From an uncultured Oxalobacteraceae bacterium (GTDB taxonomy: Bacteria; Pseudomonadota; Gammaproteobacteria; Burkholderiales; Burkholderiaceae_D): a stretch of 51,687 bases of DNA. Shown piece after piece: positions 45,161 through 51,687 of this stretch. A model generated the notes under the pieces. The model had not been told where the DNA came from. It saw nothing but the letters and a program-made list of their open reading frames with translations, and did no database searches. Position numbers and translations under genes: made by a program. The stretch spans positions 1-51,687 of the forward strand of contig CAITOF010000106.1 in assembly GCA_903893945.1 (NCBI GenBank). The letters run 5' to 3'. Within the stretch, counting starts at the first letter, position 1. Each line of letters starts with the position of its first letter.

Positions 45161-45192
45161 AATGGCGCCTCATACCGTGGCGCCATTTTTTT
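45161..45192. terminator. Terminator between the DUF1993 and DUF1345 genes
   Basis: AATGGCGCC (45161-45169) pairs with GGCGCCATT (45179-45187) over a nine-base loop, followed by a T-run that ends at the stop of the opposing gene. Confidence 0.85.
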
Positions 45193-45842
45193 CAGGAACC
45201 CACCAGTCCGGCAGCGATATTGATAGACAGGCCGAGTATCGCCATATTGAACCAGAAACTGAGTACAGATTGCGCCAGGGCGGTCTTTCGTATGGCGCGG
45301 GTTGTCATGGACACATCCGACGTTTGCGCCGCAACCGCTATGGTGAATGAGAAATAGAGAAAATCCCAGTAATCGGGCTGTAAATCCAGATCAGGAAATC
45401 GTAAGGCGCGATACGCTGACGGTGAACGGTAGTACATTTTTGCGTAATGAAATGTAAAGATCATGCCGATAAAAAACCACGAGCCTGTCACCGTTGCCAC
45501 GGTAATCGCATAGTGCATCAATTTAAATGACGGTGCCAGCTCTTTGACGGTAGCCAGTTCCAGCACGATGGCGGCTAAACTCGCCATGGCTGCAATTGAC
45601 ATGATGGCGACGATGGCCAGATCGGCCTTATCCTCCTGATCAGCCAGTTGAGCCACTTTTGCAGACGTTGAATTTTTCATCAGCCACATCATAAGCAGCA
45701 GGTAAGACCAGACCGACAGATTCCATCCCACCAGAAATCGTGACAGCTCATTCATTTGAATGGGTAACAGCAGGCTGATGGCGCTACCCGATAAAAAAGC
45801 CGTGAATAATCTTGGCCGGCTTTTGATTAGTTGCAGAATCAT
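45192..45842 (-). CDS. DUF1345 domain-containing membrane protein
   Basis: 216 residues with about five or six membrane helices. The diagnostic segment is YWDFLYFSFTIAVAAQTSDV, following FHYAKMYYRSPSAYRALRFP. A role in the inner membrane is certain from the helices; the function is unknown. No signal or partner gene helps. Confidence 0.9.
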   Translation of the reverse strand: MILQLIKSRPRLFTAFLSGSAISLLLPIQMNELSRFLVGWNLSVWSYLLLMMWLMKNSTSAKVAQLADQEDKADLAIVAIMSIAAMASLAAIVLELATVKELAPSFKLMHYAITVATVTGSWFFIGMIFTFHYAKMYYRSPSAYRALRFPDLDLQPDYWDFLYFSFTIAVAAQTSDVSMTTRAIRKTALAQSVLSFWFNMAILGLSINIAAGLVGS

Positions 45843-46012
45843 TATGTTTATCTCAAAGATGAATTTAGAATGTAAAAACAGTGGATAATTAACGAATACG
45901 CATTATATTAGTCGTCATAAACTGAATTGGATGCCACCCTGTGTCCCGGATGTTGCCAAACGGATCATGCCAGGTCTATCCCGTCCACATTACTTTATAA
46001 ATTGAGGTGCCA

Positions 46013-46993
46013 GTGGAATTACTGACCATTTTTGCTCATTCAGATTTCAGAGCCGCCAGCCTGCAATTATTTCATGATATCAATGAACGTGACCTTGTTG
46101 CGATAAATCAGTTAATTGCAACCTGCTCTGTCATGCTGGTTAAGGCGGGGCAACCGGTTATTCAGGCGCATACCACGGATAATCGACTCTACATAGTCTT
46201 AAAAGGTGAACTGGAGGTGCTCTCCCAGGAGCCGGCAGGCAGTTCGGCGGCAAATCAGCTTCAATATCTCGCCGGGGAATGCGTGGGTGAATTATCGGTT
46301 CTGGATGACGAAGATCAGCCGCATACGGTCACTGCGAAGAGCGACAGCGAACTGCTGGTGATCGAGGCCGAGACGTTATGGCAATTGATTGAGGACTGTA
46401 ATGGCGTTGCACGAAATTTATTACAGTTACTTTCATTCCGTATTCGTACCACGAATGCACTGCTGCGCCGCCGGCATAAAGTGGGCGAATTTTACCGGCA
46501 AATGTCGATGATCGACGGTTTGACCGGCATTCATAACCGCGCCTGGTTGCAGAGTCAGTTACCGCAAATGATTGAACGGGCCCATGTCACCGGCAACCCT
46601 TTATCGATCATCATGGCTGACCTTGATCATTTCAAACAGTTCAACGATAAACACGGGCACATCGTTGGTGACGATGCAATCCAGACCGCGGCCAAATTAC
46701 TCAATTCAACGCTACGACCGTCCGATTACGCAGTCCGGTTCGGTGGTGAAGAGTTACTGGTGATTTTGCCTGACTGTGCCAACGCCCCGTGCTTTTCGGT
46801 TGCCGAACGGCTTTGCAAGAAACTGGCGCAGACACCGGTTTTCAAGGATGACCATTCGCCGCTACCCCATATTACCGCCTCGTTTGGAATTGCAAGTCTG
46901 GCTGAGGGTCAGGATATTTTCACATTTATCGCCAGTGCTGACGCCGCGCTTTATCGTGCCAAAAAAGCGGGACGCAACCAGGTTTCAAGATAA
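46013..46993 (+). CDS. Diguanylate cyclase with N-terminal cyclic-nucleotide-binding-like domain
   Basis: About 326 residues. Residues about 20-140 form a cNMP-binding fold (LYIVLKGELEVLS, CVGELSVLDDEDQPHTVTA). A helical linker leads to a GGDEF domain from about 168. The active site is RFGGEELLVI, intact, and an inhibitory I-site RxxD (RPSD) lies five residues before it. It should make c-di-GMP from GTP with product inhibition. I prefer the GTG at 46013 because GAGG lies five bases before it; GTG 46007 is also open. Confidence 0.9.
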   Translation: MELLTIFAHSDFRAASLQLFHDINERDLVAINQLIATCSVMLVKAGQPVIQAHTTDNRLYIVLKGELEVLSQEPAGSSAANQLQYLAGECVGELSVLDDEDQPHTVTAKSDSELLVIEAETLWQLIEDCNGVARNLLQLLSFRIRTTNALLRRRHKVGEFYRQMSMIDGLTGIHNRAWLQSQLPQMIERAHVTGNPLSIIMADLDHFKQFNDKHGHIVGDDAIQTAAKLLNSTLRPSDYAVRFGGEELLVILPDCANAPCFSVAERLCKKLAQTPVFKDDHSPLPHITASFGIASLAEGQDIFTFIASADAALYRAKKAGRNQVSR

Positions 46994-47113
46994 ATCAACC
47001 GATATTTTTTTGATCACTCATTGAGCGATGGAGATATTGGGTCAAAAGGTTGATCTTTTGCGTCTTCCGTATCACAATCCTGACTCTTCCTTATTTCTTT
47101 GTTAAATAAATCT

Positions 47114-49207
47114 ATGAATTCATCTCCGACACCGGGTCCATTTTCATTAAAGCGACCTGCTTTTGCCCTCGCAATGCTGGTTGGTCTTGTCAGCATCAAC
47201 CATGACTGCGTTGCAGCCGACAGCAGCCCGGTCAGCGCCAGAACACCTGCCACCTTCATGATTGATGGCATGGACACCAGCATTAAACCCGGCAATGATT
47301 TTAATGCTTACGCGAACGGTGGTTGGGCAAAGACCGCCGTCATTCCAGCCGACCAGACCGGCTGGGGAATTTTCGGCGAAATTGATGAGCGCACCGGTAA
47401 GCAGTTAAACGACCTGGTTCAGGCGGCTGTCAGCGCCGAAGCAGGCACAGAGGAGCGCAAAGTCGGCGATTTTTACACCGCCTTCATGAATACCGATGCG
47501 ATTGAAAAAGCCGGAACCGCACCGCTCAAGGATCGCCTTGATCAGATTGACGCAATAAAAACCAGAGCAGACCTGACCCGCTATCTGGGTTCCCAATTGC
47601 GTGCCGATGTCGATCCGATCAACGCAACCAATGTCTGGACTGAAAACATTTTCGGCATGTGGGTTTCTCAGGGTTTTCATGACAACACAAAGTACACAGC
47701 CTATTTGCTACAGGGCGGAATAGGGTTGCCGGATCGCGAATACTACCTCGCCAAGGGCGCCAAAATGGCCAGACTGCGCAGCCAATATCAGGCACATGTC
47801 GCGGCCATGCTGAAACTGGCCGGCGTCGCTGATCCGGCACTGGCTGCGGCCCGCGTCGTAAAACTGGAACATGGCATTGCGCTCAGCCACGCACCGCGTG
47901 AGGACACGTCGGATGTACTAAAAGCCGACAATACCTGGGCGTCGCCTGAATTTGCCCGAAAAGCGCCGGGTATGGACTGGAACCTGTTTTTCAAGGCCGC
48001 AGGACTGACTGGACAGACCTCGTTCATTATCTGGCATCCCGGGGCCATCAAAGGCGAAGCCGCCCTGGTGGCATCGGCACCGCTGGAAGACTGGAAGGAC
48101 TACCTGCGCTTTCACGCCATTAATACGCGCGCTTCGGTGTTACCAAAGTCTTTTTCAGACCAGAAATTTGCATTTTACGGCACAACACTGTCAGGCACAC
48201 CCGAACAGCAACCGCGCAGCAAGCGCGCCATAGGCGCGATCAACAGTTCACTGGGTGATGCACTCGGTAAATTGTATGTGGCCAAACACTTCTCACCGGA
48301 AGCCAAAGCCAAAATACGCGCCCTGGTCGCTCAGTTGCTCGACGCCTTCAGCGAACGGATCAACCGGCTGGACTGGATGGCACCGAGCACGAAAGCCGAA
48401 GCGCTGGCGAAACTGAAATCGATGTATGTCGGTGTCGGTTATCCCGACAAATGGCGCGACTTTTCCGGTCTGGAGATTCGTCCTGACGATGCATTTGGCA
48501 ATTTCGATCGTGCCCAGCAATACACTTACCAGCAGGCGTTGGCCAAACTGGGACAACCCGTCGACGTGGCACAGTGGTGCATGGTGGCGCAGGAAATCAA
48601 TGCGGTGAACATGCCGATGCAAAATGCGATCAACTTCCCCGCGGCCATTCTGCAGGCGCCCTATTTTGACCTGAACGCCTCCGATGCGGCCAATTATGGT
48701 TCGATAGGCGCAACGATAGGCCATGAAATCAGCCACGGCTTTGATGATTCCGGCGCACAGTTTGACTCGAAAGGTCAACTGAAAAACTGGTGGCAGAAAA
48801 CCGACTTCAGTCATTTCAAAAAATCTGCCAAAGCGCTGGTCAACCAATACAATGCGTATCGTCCTTTCCCCGATTTGGCCATCAATGGACAGCAGACCCT
48901 GGGCGAAAATATCGCTGACCTGGCCGGATTAAACGTCGCCTACGATGCTTTCCACAAAGCCGCCGGCAAACAGGATGAAGCAACCAATAAACGTCTGGAT
49001 CAGGAATTTTTCCTGTCCTTTGCTGAAAGCTGGCGCGGTATCGAACGTGAGCAGGCATTGCGCAGACAGATCACAACCAACGAACATGCACCCGACGCCT
49101 TCCGTGTATTTACTGTACGCAATCTGGATGCGTGGTACAGCGCATTTGACGTGCAGCCCGGCGATAAACTTTATCTCGCGCCCAGTGCCCGGGTGCGGGT
49201 TTGGTGA
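47114..49207 (+). CDS. M13 family zinc metallopeptidase (neprilysin/PepO type)
   Basis: 697 residues from ATG 47114. A signal peptide (RPAFALAMLVGLVSINHDCVAA) exports it, probably to the periplasm. The active site is HEISH (537-541) in TIGHEISHGFDD, with the third zinc ligand E598 in GENIADLAGL and D602 supporting it. The N-terminal M13 domain begins with NDFNAYANGGWAK. It should cleave short peptides. A TTG at 47099 would add a few residues but is less likely. A terminator follows. Confidence 0.94.
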   Translation: MNSSPTPGPFSLKRPAFALAMLVGLVSINHDCVAADSSPVSARTPATFMIDGMDTSIKPGNDFNAYANGGWAKTAVIPADQTGWGIFGEIDERTGKQLNDLVQAAVSAEAGTEERKVGDFYTAFMNTDAIEKAGTAPLKDRLDQIDAIKTRADLTRYLGSQLRADVDPINATNVWTENIFGMWVSQGFHDNTKYTAYLLQGGIGLPDREYYLAKGAKMARLRSQYQAHVAAMLKLAGVADPALAAARVVKLEHGIALSHAPREDTSDVLKADNTWASPEFARKAPGMDWNLFFKAAGLTGQTSFIIWHPGAIKGEAALVASAPLEDWKDYLRFHAINTRASVLPKSFSDQKFAFYGTTLSGTPEQQPRSKRAIGAINSSLGDALGKLYVAKHFSPEAKAKIRALVAQLLDAFSERINRLDWMAPSTKAEALAKLKSMYVGVGYPDKWRDFSGLEIRPDDAFGNFDRAQQYTYQQALAKLGQPVDVAQWCMVAQEINAVNMPMQNAINFPAAILQAPYFDLNASDAANYGSIGATIGHEISHGFDDSGAQFDSKGQLKNWWQKTDFSHFKKSAKALVNQYNAYRPFPDLAINGQQTLGENIADLAGLNVAYDAFHKAAGKQDEATNKRLDQEFFLSFAESWRGIEREQALRRQITTNEHAPDAFRVFTVRNLDAWYSAFDVQPGDKLYLAPSARVRVW

Positions 49208-49488
49208 CCTTTCAGCAGGGGTAACACCTTGTTGTAGAGCAGCAACGACTGAAAAACGCGCCGCTGGCGCGTTTTTTTATTTAATTATATTTACTTAATG
49301 CCATTTACTTAACCGGCTTGCAATCTTGACCGTTTTTTTTGGAAACACGATGTAAATATAAGGGTTCTGGAGGTTGTAAAACGGTCGAAAATCTCTACAA
49401 TCAGGAAACAGGGAATGCCTGCTGTTAAAGGCAACTTGAAGCCACTACCCCCACCCCGCGGCATGACTACACCATCTCGAGGATAGTT
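49208..49488. other. Intergenic region with terminator and probable promoter
   Basis: 281 bp after the M13 peptidase gene. The terminator is at 49252. TTGACC at 49326 could be a -35 of the following outer-membrane-protein gene, but no clear -10 fits the spacing. No gene seen. Confidence 0.4.
49252..49278 (+). terminator. Rho-independent terminator after the M13 peptidase gene
   Basis: AAAAACGCGCC (49252-49262), loop GCT, then GGCGCGTTTTTTT. The stem is perfect and compact. Confidence 0.92.
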
Positions 49489-50160
49489 ATGAAAAACCAG
49501 CTTCTGGCCGTAACCATGGCAGTTTTAGCAAGCTGTGCCACTGCACAAACCAGTAATATCGGCGTATCCGGTGAAGTGGGCACGCTTGGCGCCGGTATAC
49601 ATTTGACGTTACCAGTGCAAAACAGTTTAAACGCGCGCATCGGATTGAGCGGCTACAACTACGACTACAGCGGTAACACCAGCGATGTCAATTATGACTT
49701 CAAACTAAAACTGCAAACCATTGATGCCTTGCTGGACTGGTATCCGATGAGTGGCGCGTTCCATTTGTCCGCCGGGATTTTTCATAACGGGAATAAAGTA
49801 ACCTCGACGGCTAAACCGTCAGGCAACGATACCTATACGATTAACGGTAATACCTATACCACCGCAGAAGCAGGAACCATTGATGGCACGATAGAATTTC
49901 ACTCTGCCGTGCCGTATCTGGGTGTCGGTTGGGGCAATAACATAGCCAGAGAAAAAGGCTGGGGCTTCACATCGGATCTTGGGGTGATTTTCCAGGGATC
50001 ACCCACCTCCAATCTGACCAGCAGCGGCTGCACGGCAAGTGCTCAACTCTGTGCACAGTTATACAATGACCTGAATGTTGAAAACGTTAACCTGGAAAAT
50101 AAAACCAACAACCTGAAATACTATCCCGTCGTGCGTATCGGCGTCAGTTATTCTTTCTGA
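49489..50160 (+). CDS. Outer-membrane beta-barrel protein
   Basis: 223 residues with a signal peptide (KNQLLAVTMAVLASCATAQ). The mature chain is rich in Gly, Asn, Thr and Tyr and alternates polar and hydrophobic residues (LNARIGLSGYNYDYSGNT, FHLSAGIFHNGNK). It ends in VRIGVSYSF, whose last residue is the aromatic signal for barrel assembly. Size fits an eight-stranded barrel. It is of unknown ligand; GAGGATAG lies before the ATG. Confidence 0.88.
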   Translation: MKNQLLAVTMAVLASCATAQTSNIGVSGEVGTLGAGIHLTLPVQNSLNARIGLSGYNYDYSGNTSDVNYDFKLKLQTIDALLDWYPMSGAFHLSAGIFHNGNKVTSTAKPSGNDTYTINGNTYTTAEAGTIDGTIEFHSAVPYLGVGWGNNIAREKGWGFTSDLGVIFQGSPTSNLTSSGCTASAQLCAQLYNDLNVENVNLENKTNNLKYYPVVRIGVSYSF

Positions 50161-50261
50161 GTCATTTCCGGATCCCAGGTGTCCATTTTGTCGCGACAGC
50201 GACGGTTCGATGCGAGTCATTCAACCATCGCCCAACCTGGTGTGCATTTGGTGAGAACCGA

Positions 50262-51687
50262 TTACTGCCCGGCCTGCATATGCAAGGACTGGCGATGCAT
50301 GTCAAACAGGATTCCCCGGGTAGCTGTTAATTCTTCGGTGCAGTCTTTCATCAGATAATGGGCAAACTGCTTGTTGATGTCATGGCTGGTTGCCAGTCCT
50401 GTGACATCCAGATTCTCCAAAGCCATAAACTGCTTTTTCAGCGAGTTCAGCTCGAGGCTATCCAGCTCGGCCAATACCTGTTTAATCTTTGCCATGCTGT
50501 CCACGTCCGCGTCAAACTCACACTTGGCAACCTCAAGACTTTCAGCCACTTCGTCCTGAATTGAGCCATCCAGGTTGGTAAAATTCTCACAGAAATGCAC
50601 ATACGACTCGCATTTCTTCGCCAGGAAATCATGGTGTTTGTCCAGGCTTGCGCGAATCAGGTTTCGCAAATCGCTGTCCACGTCAGGCGCGCCGGAGTCA
50701 AACAATCTTGTCAATCCAAACACAGTCAGGTTATCAGCCAGTGAGGCAAACGATACTCGCGCGCTGAATAAGGCGGCCTGGTGACCGTCACCTCTCAGCA
50801 GGCTGTTGAGATACACACCCAAAAAGGAAAAAGCGGCCAGCACATTTTTTAACGGCTGCTTTTCCCTGGTGGTTTTGCCGTTGCTTGATTCGTCATAGGT
50901 GGCGCGTTGTTCCCATGCTCGAAACTTCCCTGTCTTGCCAGCCATACGATCAAGAAAGTGCTGTCTGTCCAGGTCGCGCTGCGTGACAAAATCATAGAGA
51001 GCGGCCCTTAATCCTGATGCCGAAAACCTGGCCTCCCGTCCTTGCGGTGACAGCGCGTACAGGGTCTGCAGCAAATCAAACCGGCGTCCGAGAAAGCGCG
51101 ATGCCTGCAATTTATACGACTCATGCTTTTTACTTTTTCCGTGGTAGACCAAAAATTGCCAGGAGCAAGCGGTCATGACCACGCCTCCCACAATTCCCAA
51201 TACCAGCAATACGGCAAATCCGACAGGCGACAGCACCACCCCCAGGGTAAAAACAGCAACAATGCCAAACACCATTTTTGTTATGGCGCTCGCGGCGTAA
51301 ATGCCGGCACCTGAAAGAAAGCCACAATTCCAGCGGAAAAATCGGCCAGAAAATTTTACACGGGACGCATATTTTTTGTCGATAAATGCCCGATAGGCCT
51401 GTTCAATTGGGTCGGTTTCATCTGTTTCGTTGATGGCCGGTTCCGATCCCAGAGCACGGCTATTCCGCGCCCCTGCCATTTCAGTGCCCGCCAACGCCGG
51501 CGCCCCGACCTTATTCAGTCTGGCGGCGCCTGCACGCATCATCAGGCGACCGTCGCTCTCGTAGTCCAGACAGACCATTCTGCTTTGGTAAACAAAAAAA
51601 GCGCCCAGAAACAGCGCAGCGCCGGCAGCAACCGGACCGAAAAAAAGTGTGCCTGCTATTCCAAATGCCGTTGTCGCCAGTGTCAGC
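50262..51687 (-). CDS. Unknown membrane protein, cut by the window edge
   Basis: The frame runs from the stop at 50262 to the right edge without a stop, so the 5' end is outside the window; an in-frame ATG at 51578 is probably internal. The visible part starts with a hydrophobic stretch (FGIAGTLFFGPVAAGAALFLG) encoded at about 51600-51680, then a polar region, then two more hydrophobic helices (MVFGIVAVFTLGVVLSP and VLLVLGIVGGVVMTACSWQF). A long cytoplasmic-looking helical region (about 300 residues) follows, with coiled-coil character near SLEVAKCEFDADVDSMAK. No family recognised. Confidence 0.7.
   Translation of the reverse strand, partial: LTLATTAFGIAGTLFFGPVAAGAALFLGAFFVYQSRMVCLDYESDGRLMMRAGAARLNKVGAPALAGTEMAGARNSRALGSEPAINETDETDPIEQAYRAFIDKKYASRVKFSGRFFRWNCGFLSGAGIYAASAITKMVFGIVAVFTLGVVLSPVGFAVLLVLGIVGGVVMTACSWQFLVYHGKSKKHESYKLQASRFLGRRFDLLQTLYALSPQGREARFSASGLRAALYDFVTQRDLDRQHFLDRMAGKTGKFRAWEQRATYDESSNGKTTREKQPLKNVLAAFSFLGVYLNSLLRGDGHQAALFSARVSFASLADNLTVFGLTRLFDSGAPDVDSDLRNLIRASLDKHHDFLAKKCESYVHFCENFTNLDGSIQDEVAESLEVAKCEFDADVDSMAKIKQVLAELDSLELNSLKKQFMALENLDVTGLATSHDINKQFAHYLMKDCTEELTATRGILFDMHRQSLHMQAGQ

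Overview
The window looks like chromosome of a betaproteobacterium, probably Burkholderiales and perhaps close to Oxalobacteraceae. This is an inference from gene content and order: grpE-dnaK-dnaJ, a fused NADP-malic enzyme, thiL-pgpA, DUF2844, DUF2867 and DUF349 proteins, MocR-type regulators, and LexA-like boxes of the CTGT-N8-ACAG form. No rRNA is present; the only RNA gene I can support is a tRNA-Arg(UCG). Most of the sequence is ordinary housekeeping, with one accessory islet near 41.6-43.4 kb and two unusual unknown proteins.

Layout. 0.5-5.2 kb: a receiver-domain-only response regulator, a large DUF349 protein, tRNA-Arg, and DUF2844 and DUF2867 proteins. 5.2-9.6 kb: an amino-acid module (aminotransferase, RidA, threonine-dehydratase-like enzyme) divergent from a MocR regulator. 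9.7-12.2 kb: htpG behind a sigma32-like promoter, then a glycine-zipper lipoprotein. 12.5-17.0 kb: a spermidine-synthase-like protein coupled to a GspE/PulE ATPase, a small secreted protein, and pgpA-thiL. 17.2-21.4 kb: an orphan sensor kinase, then a 735-residue protein with fifteen diverged 30/31-residue repeats. This gene is bracketed by two copies of a gapped ~50-bp element. 21.6-26.4 kb: a TonB-like membrane protein, rubredoxin, malic enzyme and a chalcone-isomerase-fold protein. 26.5-30.6 kb: grpE-dnaK-dnaJ behind an exact sigma32 consensus promoter. 30.8-34.7 kb: Kup potassium transporter and a long TolA/TonB-like protein. 34.9-37.9 kb: a four-gene operon with two LiaF-type membrane proteins, a LytS-type kinase and a LytTR regulator. 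38-41.5 kb: an unknown protein, an aromatic aminotransferase and a Rieske oxygenase.

41.6-43.4 kb is the accessory islet. It holds a 72-residue gene behind two abutting LexA-like boxes, the tail of an IS66 transposase, a mazEF toxin-antitoxin pair with a readable promoter and operator, a tiny open frame after mazF, and a truncated tyrosine recombinase. 43.4-50.2 kb carries HDOD, DUF1993, DUF1345, cNMP-GGDEF, M13 peptidase and outer-membrane-barrel genes. The window ends inside an unrecognised membrane protein whose frame stays open to the edge.

Working together: the chaperone genes share heat-shock-type promoters. The RidA/dehydratase/aminotransferase set plausibly catabolises an amino acid and clears the enamine/imine by-product. 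The Lia/Lyt operon plausibly senses envelope state. The best candidates for undescribed biology are the 30-residue-repeat protein and the small gene under tandem LexA-like boxes.
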